Part shown: positions 1 through 6,975 of the stretch, in pieces | Layout: every line of letters begins with the position of its first letter | Numbering within the stretch: the first letter of the stretch is position 1 | From: Nitrospirota bacterium | GTDB taxonomy: Bacteria > NPL-UPA2 > JAGMAN01 | NCBI GenBank assembly: GCA_030605915.1 | Contig: JAUWHM010000168.1 | Span: forward strand, 1 to 12,304 | Length of the DNA: 12,304 bases | Direction: 5' to 3' | Program-made: the position numbers and the translations under genes | The notes under the pieces: generated by a model | What the model saw: only the letters and a program-made list of their open reading frames with translations | Told to the model about the DNA's origin: nothing | Database searches by the model: none

Positions 1-1305
1 TATTAAAGAAGGAATTTTTTCTATTACTCTTTTTTTAATCACCGGCATAAATCTATCTCCTTCTAAATAAATTTCTTCTATAATTCCTTGAATTTTTGCA
101 GCTATCGGCTTGCACTCATTATCAAAAAATTTCCTCATATCATTGGAACTTCTCCATCTCGCCTTAAGTCTTACTGGTTTATATAAACAACCATTTTTGA
201 CGATGATTGGATCGAAATTCTCAATATTTTCCATCCCATTTTTGATTTTCCTTGTTTTTTCATAAACTCCGTCTTTAACTCCTTTGCACCTTAAACCGGC
301 CGGGAAAACTATTGTGGGCATAGTTTGATCCTCATTACCCACTGTACCTCGAGAGATGGTAAATCTCTCTTTTCCTGCTAATGAAAACTTATGAATGTGT
401 TTTGAGTAAACAATGAAATACTCATGTTTGGAAATTATAAAGTCTGAAGCAATTTCACTGGGTCTATTTACAACACCGCCTACTAAGAAGTTTGATCTTT
501 CCTTAAAAATCTCATCCATTAAAACTTTCAAATAAGCTTGTTCGGTATCATCACAGCTAACAATTATGGCCCCATCTTCTCTTAACAAATCCCGCGCTAC
601 TTCAAGCCTGTTTTTCATAAAAGCTAGCCAGGTGGAGTGCTTAAAACTGTCATTATAAAAAATTTCTTTCTCTCGATTATACGGCGGGTCAATGTAAATA
701 AGTTTTACCTTGCCGGCGAAGCGTTTTTTGAGGGAGTGAAGGGCTAAAAGGTTGTTGCCTTTGATAATGAGATTGTCTTTAATATCGCTGTTTTCATCAG
801 TTCTGAATCTATCTAATTTATGTTCGCCGTTTTTATCAATTCGTTTTGCCTTAGTAAACACTTTTGGGTCGAACAAACGGCTAATTTCATCCGGAGCAAG
901 CGTTTCGTTCCAGAAAATTTCATCACGCTTTTGATCTTCTTTTGTCATTCCGCCTTCCAAAACACAATCTTTGTAGGGCCAAGAAAGCACAACCTCTTTT
1001 TTCTCGCTCAAATATTCACCTTCCACCGTTAATCCAATTTTATTCTTAAAAGCAGTATAAGAATCCGGTAAAAATTGCTTGTTGGAAACAAAACGGAGAA
1101 ATTTATCTTTGTCAAAAATTAAAGCCCTATCTACATCAGCAAAAAATACCATCTTCATTTTTTTATCAGACAAAAGAAGTCTTATAAGGTCTTTATCCAG
1201 CTTCAAAACAATCTCAATAATCTTATTCTTCAAAAGCTCGCCTTCGCTGGTCAGACGCTCATCTTTTTGAAGTAAGGTTTTTAAATTGTGTAATAAGTTT
1301 TCCAT
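1..1305 (-). CDS. mod: Type III restriction-modification DNA adenine methyltransferase (Mod), 3' end outside window
   Basis: Predicted N6-adenine DNA methyltransferase of the beta class, the modification subunit of a type III restriction-modification system. The frame is open for 435 codons from ATG 1305-1303 to the left edge, which I checked triplet by triplet, so the C-terminus is missing. The N-terminal region carries the block FLPDSYTAFKNKIGL (about residues 78-92) typical of type III Mod proteins. The region before the catalytic site reads NLIIKGNNLLALHSLKKRF, followed by motif IV DPPYN at residues 206-210 and the HSTWLAFMKNRLE and DGAIIVSCDDTEQAYLKVLMDEIF segments. In this class the SAM-binding FxGxG motif follows motif IV, so it should lie off the window. 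The start lies 4 bases after lysA and I see no good Shine-Dalgarno sequence. Base composition is clearly AT-richer than the other genes (16 of 60 bases G or C in the first 60; 24 of 60 around the motif), suggesting acquisition by transfer. Confidence 0.9.
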   Translation of the reverse strand, partial: MENLLHNLKTLLQKDERLTSEGELLKNKIIEIVLKLDKDLIRLLLSDKKMKMVFFADVDRALIFDKDKFLRFVSNKQFLPDSYTAFKNKIGLTVEGEYLSEKKEVVLSWPYKDCVLEGGMTKEDQKRDEIFWNETLAPDEISRLFDPKVFTKAKRIDKNGEHKLDRFRTDENSDIKDNLIIKGNNLLALHSLKKRFAGKVKLIYIDPPYNREKEIFYNDSFKHSTWLAFMKNRLEVARDLLREDGAIIVSCDDTEQAYLKVLMDEIFKERSNFLVGGVVNRPSEIASDFIISKHEYFIVYSKHIHKFSLAGKERFTISRGTVGNEDQTMPTIVFPAGLRCKGVKDGVYEKTRKIKNGMENIENFDPIIVKNGCLYKPVRLKARWRSSNDMRKFFDNECKPIAAKIQGIIEEIYLEGDRFMPVIKKRVIEKIPSLI

Positions 1306-1309
1306 GGTT

Positions 1310-2587
1310 TTAGTTTATTTGTTCTTTTTCTCTCCTGACCAAATCCTCGTAGGTCTCTCGCTCTCTAACAACCTGGAACCTATCTCCTTTCACCAATACC
1401 TCAGCCGGGCGGAGGCGGGAGTTGTAGTTGGAGGACATGGAAAACCCGTATGCTCCGGCACTGAAGACGGCTAAGAGGTCTTCGCGCTTCACCTGGGGAA
1501 TCTCCCTGTCCTTAGCCAGAAAGTCTCCGGATTCGCATATCGGTCCCACTATATCGGCAACTATAGTCGATGATCGATAGCCCGTGGTCGATGGTTTTTC
1601 TATGGACTGTTGTAGAGGCTTTATCTCATGATAGGCAGCATAAAAGGCCGGTCGGAAGAGATCGCCCATGCCCGCATCCACGATGACAAATTTCTTGTTC
1701 TGAGTCTCTTTGACATAGAGAACTTTGGTGGCCAGAATCCCGGCATTTCCCACTAACACTCTCCCCGGCTCGAATATGCCTTTGGCGCCTATCTCTTTAA
1801 TTATCGGTATGAGGGACTGAGCATAATCGGTTAAAGTAGGTGGTTTCTCATCAGAGTAGGTTATCCCTAACCCTCCTCCCACATTAACGTATTCTATCTT
1901 TATGCCCAGGCTTCCCAGTTCGGCGGCTAAGTTAGCGATTTTCCTTAAGGCTTCTACGAAGGGCTCCACTTTGGTTATCTGAGAGCCGATGTGCATGTGG
2001 ATACCGGAGATTTCGATATTCCTTAGAGTTTGAGCTAATTTGTATCCCTCGATAACCTGAGAGAACTCAAATCCGAACTTGCTTTCCTTGAGACCAGTGG
2101 CAATATGAGGATGAGTTTGTGGATCGATGTCCGGGTTGACCCGAAGAGCAATCCTTGCTTTGTTGCCCGTTCTCTCCGCCATCTGGTTAAGCAAGAGAAG
2201 CTCCGGTTTCGAATCGACGTTGAACATGAGGATATGTGATTGGAGAGCTAATTCCATCTCCTCCGCCGTCTTCCCATTACCGTTGAAGACTATCTTCCAG
2301 GGAGGAACGCCGACCTGGAGGGCTTTCCTCAGTTCCCCGCCGGAGACGACATCGGCTCCGCTGCCTTCCTCGGCCAGGATTTTGCAGAGAGCAAGGTTGG
2401 AGTTGGCCTTGTAGGCATAGCAGATGAGGTGTTCTGATCCGGAAAGCACTTTTTCGAAGTTGCGGTAATGGTTGACCAGGGTCTGATAGCTATACAAATA
2501 GAAAGGAGTCCTGACCTGACGAGAAATATCTTTTACTTTTACCTTCTCGCAATAAAGCTGACCATCAATATAATTAAAATCATGCAT
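1310..2587 (-). CDS. lysA: Diaminopimelate decarboxylase
   Basis: PLP enzyme that decarboxylates meso-diaminopimelate to L-lysine, the last step of lysine synthesis, in the cytoplasm. The 425 residues match the family length. It has the alanine-racemase-like barrel with the PLP lysine in CYAYKANSN (K60), then HMHIGSQI (198-205), the phosphate-binding VNVGGGLGI (234-242), EPGR (273-276), the catalytic CESGDF (351-356), and GAYGFSMSSNYN (378-389) in the C-terminal beta domain. The start ATG directly abuts the TAG of the URO-D remnant, with GGAG 8 bases upstream. Residues about 328-342, just before the DIVGPICESGD block, are a low-complexity stretch that the family usually lacks. lysA lies downstream of the arg genes, and the ArgD encoded there may also serve lysine synthesis, as known in E. 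coli (inference here). Confidence 0.96.
   Translation of the reverse strand: MHDFNYIDGQLYCEKVKVKDISRQVRTPFYLYSYQTLVNHYRNFEKVLSGSEHLICYAYKANSNLALCKILAEEGSGADVVSGGELRKALQVGVPPWKIVFNGNGKTAEEMELALQSHILMFNVDSKPELLLLNQMAERTGNKARIALRVNPDIDPQTHPHIATGLKESKFGFEFSQVIEGYKLAQTLRNIEISGIHMHIGSQITKVEPFVEALRKIANLAAELGSLGIKIEYVNVGGGLGITYSDEKPPTLTDYAQSLIPIIKEIGAKGIFEPGRVLVGNAGILATKVLYVKETQNKKFVIVDAGMGDLFRPAFYAAYHEIKPLQQSIEKPSTTGYRSSTIVADIVGPICESGDFLAKDREIPQVKREDLLAVFSAGAYGFSMSSNYNSRLRPAEVLVKGDRFQVVRERETYEDLVRREKEQIN
1562..1606. repeat. Low-complexity ATCGA-type insert within lysA
   Basis: On the coding strand, the pentamer ATCGA occurs three times within about 30 bases (in CATCGACC, TATCGATC and CATCGACT). It encodes residues 328-342 of LysA, rich in Ser and Thr. 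The segment sits between YHEIKP and ADIVGPICESGD, where other diaminopimelate decarboxylases usually have a short linker. It looks like a degenerate short-unit repeat insertion kept in frame. The boundaries are approximate. Confidence 0.45.
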
Positions 2588-2777
2588 CTAATAAGCTCCA
2601 TATTTTCTCACCAGGTTAATTACCCGTTTATAGTTCTCAAAGCTTACATCCTTGGGGACAGAGTGGTCGGAGTGGTAGATGTAGCCCCAGCCTTGACCTC
2701 CAGGGGCTGTCGTGAATTGGTACTCTGTCTGGTTCTTTATGCTCAAGGACCATCTTTATTCTTTCTCTCGATGTCAT
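2588..2777 (-). pseudogene. Internally deleted uroporphyrinogen-decarboxylase-family gene remnant
   Basis: Both ends of a URO-D/MtaA-like gene survive, but about 80% of it is missing. In one frame from ATG 2777-2775 it reads MTSRERIKMVLEHKEPDRVP then IHDSPW, the typical family N-terminus. In a second frame ending at TAG 2590-2588 it reads GWGYIYHSDHSVP then KDVSFENYKRVINLVRKYGAY, the typical family C-terminus. The family is usually about 340 residues, so roughly 850 bases have gone and the two parts are out of frame. The first frame stops at TGA 2639-2637 after 46 codons. The junction falls within about 2696-2711, where either frame can be read as family-like, suggesting deletion through a short repeat. 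The ATG overlaps the argG stop (ATGA) and the TAG abuts the lysA ATG, as expected of a former intact operon gene. The original substrate is unknown, since this family includes many corrinoid methyltransferases besides HemE. Confidence 0.82.
2596..2599 (-). promoter_or_regulatory. Ribosome binding site of lysA inside the URO-D remnant
   Basis: GGAG on the coding strand, 8 bases before the lysA ATG. It lies within the codons for the last residues (YGAY) of the dead gene, so the surviving tail still provides the lysA ribosome binding site. Confidence 0.6.
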
Positions 2778-3970
2778 TTTCCTCCACCCCTCATCGCCTT
2801 CACTCTGTAAGGAAGACCCCAGAGGTCAATGAACCCTTTGGCGGCCTGATGGTCAAAGGCATCCTCCTTCCCATAGGTAGCCAAACGTTCATCGTAGAGG
2901 GAATAGTCGGACTGGCGGCCAACCACTTCACATCTTCCCTTTAGCAGCTTCACTCTGACGGTGCCGGTTACATTCTTTTGACTCTCCCTTATAAAGGCAT
3001 CTAAGGCTTCTCTTAAGGGAGAGAACCAGAGACCATCATAGACCAGTTCTCCATATCTTTGGCTAACTGCCTTCTTGAAATGTAACATCTCCCGATCGAG
3101 CGTGAGTGCCTCTAACGCCTGGTGGGCTAAATGGAGAATTGTCCCTGCCGGGCATTCATAAATTTCCCGGGATTTGATACCCAGACGGCGGTTCTCCACC
3201 ATATCCACTCTTCCCACCCCATTTTTACCGCCAATCTCATTTAGCCTGGTAACTAGTTCAATAGGAGAAAGGTCTTTCTCATCCAGTCTCGTTGGTATTC
3301 CCTCCTCAAAATAGATTTTCAGATAAGTGGATTTCTGGGGAGCTTTCCCCGGATCTGCGGTTAGTTGATATATCTCTGAGGATGGTTCCTCCCAGGGGTC
3401 CTCCAGAGCGCCGCATTCTATACTCACGCCCCATAGGTTCTTATCTATACTATAGGGGCTTTCCTTGGAGGCTGATACCGGAATATTATATCTTCGGGCA
3501 TAATCTATCTCCTCCTCCCGACTGCCAAGCGACCATTCCCGTAGAGGGGCAATGAGCTTTAAGTTCGGGTTAAGGGACGAAGCCCCCACTTCAAACCTTA
3601 TCTGGTCATTACCTTTCCCGGTGCAGCCATGGGCTACTGCCTGAGCTCCTTCCATCTCAGCTACTTCTACTAAAGCCTTGACAATTAAGGGTCGTCCCAG
3701 AGCTGTTCCCAGGAGGTATTCATCCTCATAGTGAGCCCCAGCTCTAAGGGCGGGAAAGACATAGTCGTTAAGGAATTTCTCCCGTAAGTCCTCGATGTAT
3801 ACTTTAGAAGCGCCGCTGGAGAGCGCTTTACTGCGAAGCTCCTCAAAGTTAAGTCCCTGCCCAATCTCAGCAGAGAAAGTAACCACCTCTAGGTGACGTT
3901 CCTCCTGAAGCCATTTGAGACAGACCGAGGTATCCAATCCTCCTGAATAAGCTAAGACCACCTTCTCCAT
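2774..3970 (-). CDS. argG: Argininosuccinate synthase
   Basis: ATP-dependent ligase that condenses citrulline with aspartate to argininosuccinate, the penultimate step of arginine synthesis. It has the N-type ATP pyrophosphatase loop AYSGGLDTSV at residues 7-16 and AHGCTGKGNDQ at about 113-123. The ESPYSIDKNLWG and EIGGKNGVGR blocks follow, with a C-terminal multimerisation domain. At 398 residues it has the usual family length. Three consecutive ATG codons (3976, 3973, 3970) could start it. I chose the third because the strong AGGAGG at 3982-3977 then has a 6-base spacing, and MEKVVLAYSGG is the usual family N-terminus. The argF stop lies within the ATG run. The gene ends in ATGA shared with the URO-D remnant. 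argH, the usual next gene, is not found downstream. Confidence 0.97.
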   Translation of the reverse strand: MEKVVLAYSGGLDTSVCLKWLQEERHLEVVTFSAEIGQGLNFEELRSKALSSGASKVYIEDLREKFLNDYVFPALRAGAHYEDEYLLGTALGRPLIVKALVEVAEMEGAQAVAHGCTGKGNDQIRFEVGASSLNPNLKLIAPLREWSLGSREEEIDYARRYNIPVSASKESPYSIDKNLWGVSIECGALEDPWEEPSSEIYQLTADPGKAPQKSTYLKIYFEEGIPTRLDEKDLSPIELVTRLNEIGGKNGVGRVDMVENRRLGIKSREIYECPAGTILHLAHQALEALTLDREMLHFKKAVSQRYGELVYDGLWFSPLREALDAFIRESQKNVTGTVRVKLLKGRCEVVGRQSDYSLYDERLATYGKEDAFDHQAAKGFIDLWGLPYRVKAMRGGGK

Positions 3971-3972
3971 CA

Positions 3973-4893
3973 TCATCCTCCTATCAAGAAAACTAAAATT
4001 GCTTTCTGGGCATGCATTCTATTTTCTGCCTGGTCAAAGACAATTGACTGTGGTCCATCCATGACCTCATCGGTTATCTCTTCCCCTCGATGGGCAGGAA
4101 GGCAGTGCATAACTAAGCAGTCAGGTTTTGCTTTCTCAAGCAAATTTTGATTAACCTGATAAGGGGCAAAGACTCTTTCCCTCTTCTCCTTCTCCTCCTC
4201 CTGTCCCATACTCACCCAGGTATCGGTATAGATGACCCCGGCTCCCTTTACTGCCTCTACCGGGTCGTGAATAACTTCCATTCGGCTGCCATTTGAGCGA
4301 GCTTCCTCCTCAGCCTGAGCTAAGACCGTTCCATCGGGCTGGTAACCCTCAGGAGTAGCCATAGAGAGGTTTATTCTTAACTTAGAAGCTCCAAAGAGCC
4401 AGGAATTGGCTACATTATTCCCATCTCCAACGAAGGCAACCTTCAAATCTTTCAAGTTTCCACGGTGCTCTAATATGGTATAAATATCGGAGAGGACCTG
4501 GCAGGGATGTAGTTTATCTGAGAGCCCATTTATGACTGGAACTCCTGAATGCTTGGCTAATTCAACTACTGTCTCATGAGCAAATACCCGGGCCATAACG
4601 GCGTCCACATAGCGGGAAAGAACTTTGGCCACATCCTTCACTGCTTCTCTTTTTCCCAACTGAACCTCATCGGGACCGAGATATAAAGCCTGGCCGCCAA
4701 GCTGGCGCATGCCCACTTCAAAGGATACTCTTGTCCGAAGCGATGGCTTCTGGAAGAGAAGAGCCAAAGATTTACCCGCCAGAGCCGTGGAAGGCACTCC
4801 TTTCCTCCAGTCCGTCTTCAAATCTTCAGTCTTCTTAAAGATCTCTTCTATCTCTTCTCTACTTAAATCAGCAATAGAGAGCAAATGCTTCAT
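3973..4893 (-). CDS. argF: Ornithine carbamoyltransferase
   Basis: Transfers the carbamoyl group of carbamoyl phosphate to ornithine, giving citrulline. At 306 residues it is of normal length. The carbamoyl-phosphate site SLRTR is at 51-55 and HPCQ at 129-132. The ornithine-binding DTWVSMG (224-230) and HCLP (263-266) mark it as an ornithine enzyme rather than an aspartate transcarbamoylase, and it closes with FDQAENRMHAQKA. The start overlaps the argD stop in an ATGA, which implies translational coupling. Its own last codons carry the AGGAGG that serves argG. Confidence 0.97.
   Translation of the reverse strand: MKHLLSIADLSREEIEEIFKKTEDLKTDWRKGVPSTALAGKSLALLFQKPSLRTRVSFEVGMRQLGGQALYLGPDEVQLGKREAVKDVAKVLSRYVDAVMARVFAHETVVELAKHSGVPVINGLSDKLHPCQVLSDIYTILEHRGNLKDLKVAFVGDGNNVANSWLFGASKLRINLSMATPEGYQPDGTVLAQAEEEARSNGSRMEVIHDPVEAVKGAGVIYTDTWVSMGQEEEKEKRERVFAPYQVNQNLLEKAKPDCLVMHCLPAHRGEEITDEVMDGPQSIVFDQAENRMHAQKAILVFLIGG
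3977..3982 (-). promoter_or_regulatory. Strong Shine-Dalgarno AGGAGG of argG
   Basis: A perfect AGGAGG lies inside the last codons of argF. Spacing to the three tandem ATGs is 0, 3 and 6 bases, which favours the third (3970) as the argG start. Confidence 0.75.
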
Positions 4894-6107
4894 CTTTTCT
4901 CCCCGAGAACTGAATCTAAGACATCCACTCCTTCTTCAATTTCCTCTTCAGTAACCGTTAATGGTGGAAGGAACCTTATGAAGGTTCCAGCCGTGCAGTT
5001 AATCAAAAGACCTCGCTCGATGCATTTATTAGCTATCTCTTTGCCTTCAAAGTCAAGACCCGTTAGAGACTTATCTGTAATCGGGTCAAGCTCTATCCCG
5101 ACCATCAATCCCCTTCCGCGCACATCTCGGACGAAAGGGTATTTTTCCTTAAGGGTCATCAATTTTTCCAGTAGATAGCTGCCCATCCTCTCCGCCTTTT
5201 CCAGTAAATTATCCTCAAATATGGTCTCCAGCACCGCCACTCCAGCAGCACAGGCAACTGGATTTCCTCCAAAGGTGGAGGCATGATTCCCAGGCTCAAA
5301 AGCAGCGGCTACTTCTTCTCTAACAATCATCACTCCAAGGGGGAAGCCTCCCCCTAAAGGCTTGGCCAGGGTCATTATATCTGGCGTAGCCCCGGAGTGC
5401 TCGTAAGCAAAAAGCTTCCCTGTTCTTCCCAGACCGCACTGCACCTCATCGAAGATGAGCACAAGACCCTTCTCATCACACAGCTTCCTTAAGGAGACCA
5501 AATATTCATCTGAGGCAATTCTATCCCCGCCTTCTCCCTGTATGGGCTCTACCATGATAGCGGCCGTCTTCTCATCCACTGCCTCCTTAGCCGCATCCAA
5601 ACCGTTAAAGGGAACATATTTAAAGCCAGAAGGCAGAGGTTCAAAACCTTTCTGGAACTTAGTCTGCCCGGTAGCCGAAAGTGTTGCCAGTGTCCTCCCG
5701 TGAAAAGAGTTCTCCATCGTGATAATCTCATATTTTCCGTTTTTTTTCATATACTTCCTAACCAGCTTAATAGCGGCCTCATTCGCCTCTGCCCCACTAT
5801 TACAGAAGAAGCATTTCCCACCGAAGGAATTATCTGAAAGAAGTTTTGCTAGTTTTACCTGAGGCTCAGCGTAATAGAGGTTGGAAGTATGAATCAGTTT
5901 CCCTGCCTGCTCCTTAATAGCCGCTATCACCTTGGGATAGCCATGGCCAAGGAGGTTCACCCCAATACCTGAGAACAGGTCCAGATACTCTTTTCCATCA
6001 GCATCCCAGACCCTCGTCCCTTTGCCCCTAACAATAGCAATAGGACGCTGGCCATAGGTATTGATAATATACTTCTTATCAAATTCAGCAATTTCCTTTG
6101 TGGTCAT
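4890..6107 (-). CDS. argD: Acetylornithine aminotransferase
   Basis: Class III PLP aminotransferase that converts N-acetylglutamate semialdehyde and glutamate to N-acetylornithine and 2-oxoglutarate. At 405 residues it matches the family. It shows the cofactor-binding FCNSGAEANEAAIKL (101-115), SFHGRT (134-139), the DEVQCGLGRTG segment with the PLP-nitrogen aspartate D220, and the Schiff-base lysine K249 in TLAKPLGGGFPLG. It overlaps argB upstream and argF downstream by ATGA, so the three should be translated together. ArgD enzymes often also act as succinyl-diaminopimelate aminotransferase; lysA in the same gene train makes a dual role plausible, but this is inference. Related omega-aminotransferases look similar, and the assignment to arginine rests mainly on context. 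A run of eight A residues occurs near 5747-5740, too short to interpret. Confidence 0.94.
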   Translation of the reverse strand: MTTKEIAEFDKKYIINTYGQRPIAIVRGKGTRVWDADGKEYLDLFSGIGVNLLGHGYPKVIAAIKEQAGKLIHTSNLYYAEPQVKLAKLLSDNSFGGKCFFCNSGAEANEAAIKLVRKYMKKNGKYEIITMENSFHGRTLATLSATGQTKFQKGFEPLPSGFKYVPFNGLDAAKEAVDEKTAAIMVEPIQGEGGDRIASDEYLVSLRKLCDEKGLVLIFDEVQCGLGRTGKLFAYEHSGATPDIMTLAKPLGGGFPLGVMIVREEVAAAFEPGNHASTFGGNPVACAAGVAVLETIFEDNLLEKAERMGSYLLEKLMTLKEKYPFVRDVRGRGLMVGIELDPITDKSLTGLDFEGKEIANKCIERGLLINCTAGTFIRFLPPLTVTEEEIEEGVDVLDSVLGEKR

Positions 6108-6967
6108 TTGACTATCTGCGTCCCAATTCCCTTATCGGTGAAAATCTCTAAGAGGATGGAATGGCTGACTCGACCATCAATGATGTGAACTTTGCCCACT
6201 CCTCCTCTCAGGGCCTTTATGCAAGCCTTTACCTTGGGAATCATTCCAGTCATCACCACCCCCTCCTTTATCAAGCTCTCCGCCTCCTCAATCTTCAAAG
6301 TGGAGAGTAGAGACTCCTTATCTTCCCAGTTCCTCATAATGCCCGGGACATCGGTGAGGATGAAGAACTTCTCCGCCTTAAGCTCCACGGCAACGGTGGC
6401 GGCGGCCTCATCAGCATTGACATTGAGATGCTCTCCTGCCTCTCCGGCCCCCAATGGATTAATGAGGGGAATATCGCCTTTCTCACCGTCTATCATGCTG
6501 AATAACTTGGGATTAATTCCCTCCACTTCTCCAACAAAGCCAATATCTATCTCCTTATCTTCCTGACTGAAAGGAGGATATCTTCTGGCTTTAATGACAT
6601 CTTTTAGCCCAAGCCCCTTTCCTCCTGCCTCATTTATAAGTGAGATAATGTCCTCATTTACTCTCCCTAAAATTTCTCTAACGATCTCTATAGCCTCCTC
6701 ATCGGTTACTCGTAGTCCTTGGACAAACTGCGCTCCCTTTCCTTTCTTCTTCAGAGCCTCAGTGATCAGTGGCCCTCCGCCGTGAACGATGACGGGATTC
6801 ATACCCACGAACTTCATGAGAACAATATCAACAGTAAAATTCTTCTCCACTGGCTGGTCAGCGATAGTGCTCCCACCATATTTGATTACCATTGTTTTGC
6901 CATGGAATCTCTTAATATAGGGAAGAGCTTCAACTAAAATAGTCGCCTTTTCCATCGGTTTCTCCAT
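6104..6967 (-). CDS. argB: Acetylglutamate kinase, arginine-sensitive type
   Basis: Phosphorylates N-acetylglutamate, the second and usually controlling step of arginine synthesis. Amino-acid-kinase fold with VIKYGG near the N-terminus, IVHGGGP, FVQGLRVTD, LNVNADEAAA and GMIPKVKAC, all in family order. The N-terminal helix KATILVEALPYIKRFHGK and the C-terminal HIIDGRVSHSILLEIFTDKG match the features of hexameric, arginine-inhibited kinases, so feedback inhibition by arginine is predicted. Two adjacent ATGs (6970 and 6967) follow AGGTG. I chose 6967 for its 5-base spacing (287 residues); a third Met at 6955 is also possible. It follows the ferredoxin by a few bases and overlaps argD by ATGA. 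argC and argJ, common neighbours, are absent. Confidence 0.96.
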   Translation of the reverse strand: MEKPMEKATILVEALPYIKRFHGKTMVIKYGGSTIADQPVEKNFTVDIVLMKFVGMNPVIVHGGGPLITEALKKKGKGAQFVQGLRVTDEEAIEIVREILGRVNEDIISLINEAGGKGLGLKDVIKARRYPPFSQEDKEIDIGFVGEVEGINPKLFSMIDGEKGDIPLINPLGAGEAGEHLNVNADEAAATVAVELKAEKFFILTDVPGIMRNWEDKESLLSTLKIEEAESLIKEGVVMTGMIPKVKACIKALRGGVGKVHIIDGRVSHSILLEIFTDKGIGTQIVK

Positions 6968-6975
6968 CATTTCAC

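Noticed and set aside
752..1474. Several short plus-strand frames over the mod start and lysA end
   Set aside because: The minus strand holds one continuous 435-codon methyltransferase frame; the plus frames are short, overlap each other and match no family features.
2637..2777. A genuine small protein of 46 residues between argG and lysA
   Set aside because: Its first half is a clear URO-D N-terminus and the rest is an out-of-frame reading of the URO-D C-terminus, so it is best explained as debris, although it may be translated.
2468..2944. Plus-strand open frame of 158 codons across the lysA start, the remnant and the argG end
   Set aside because: It is antisense to two certain genes and the remnant, has no recognisable protein features, and its composition follows the opposite strand's codons.
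5740..5747. Run of eight A (coding strand) in argD, and seven A near position 30-36 in mod, as phase-variation tracts
   Set aside because: Both runs are short and within ordinary Lys codons; the AT-rich mod gene makes such runs expected. No longer repeat tract typical of phase-variable mod genes is present.
6192..6566. Plus-strand open frame of 124 codons opposite argB
   Set aside because: A mirror frame of a strongly conserved kinase gene; Ser/Pro-rich translation typical of antisense shadows.
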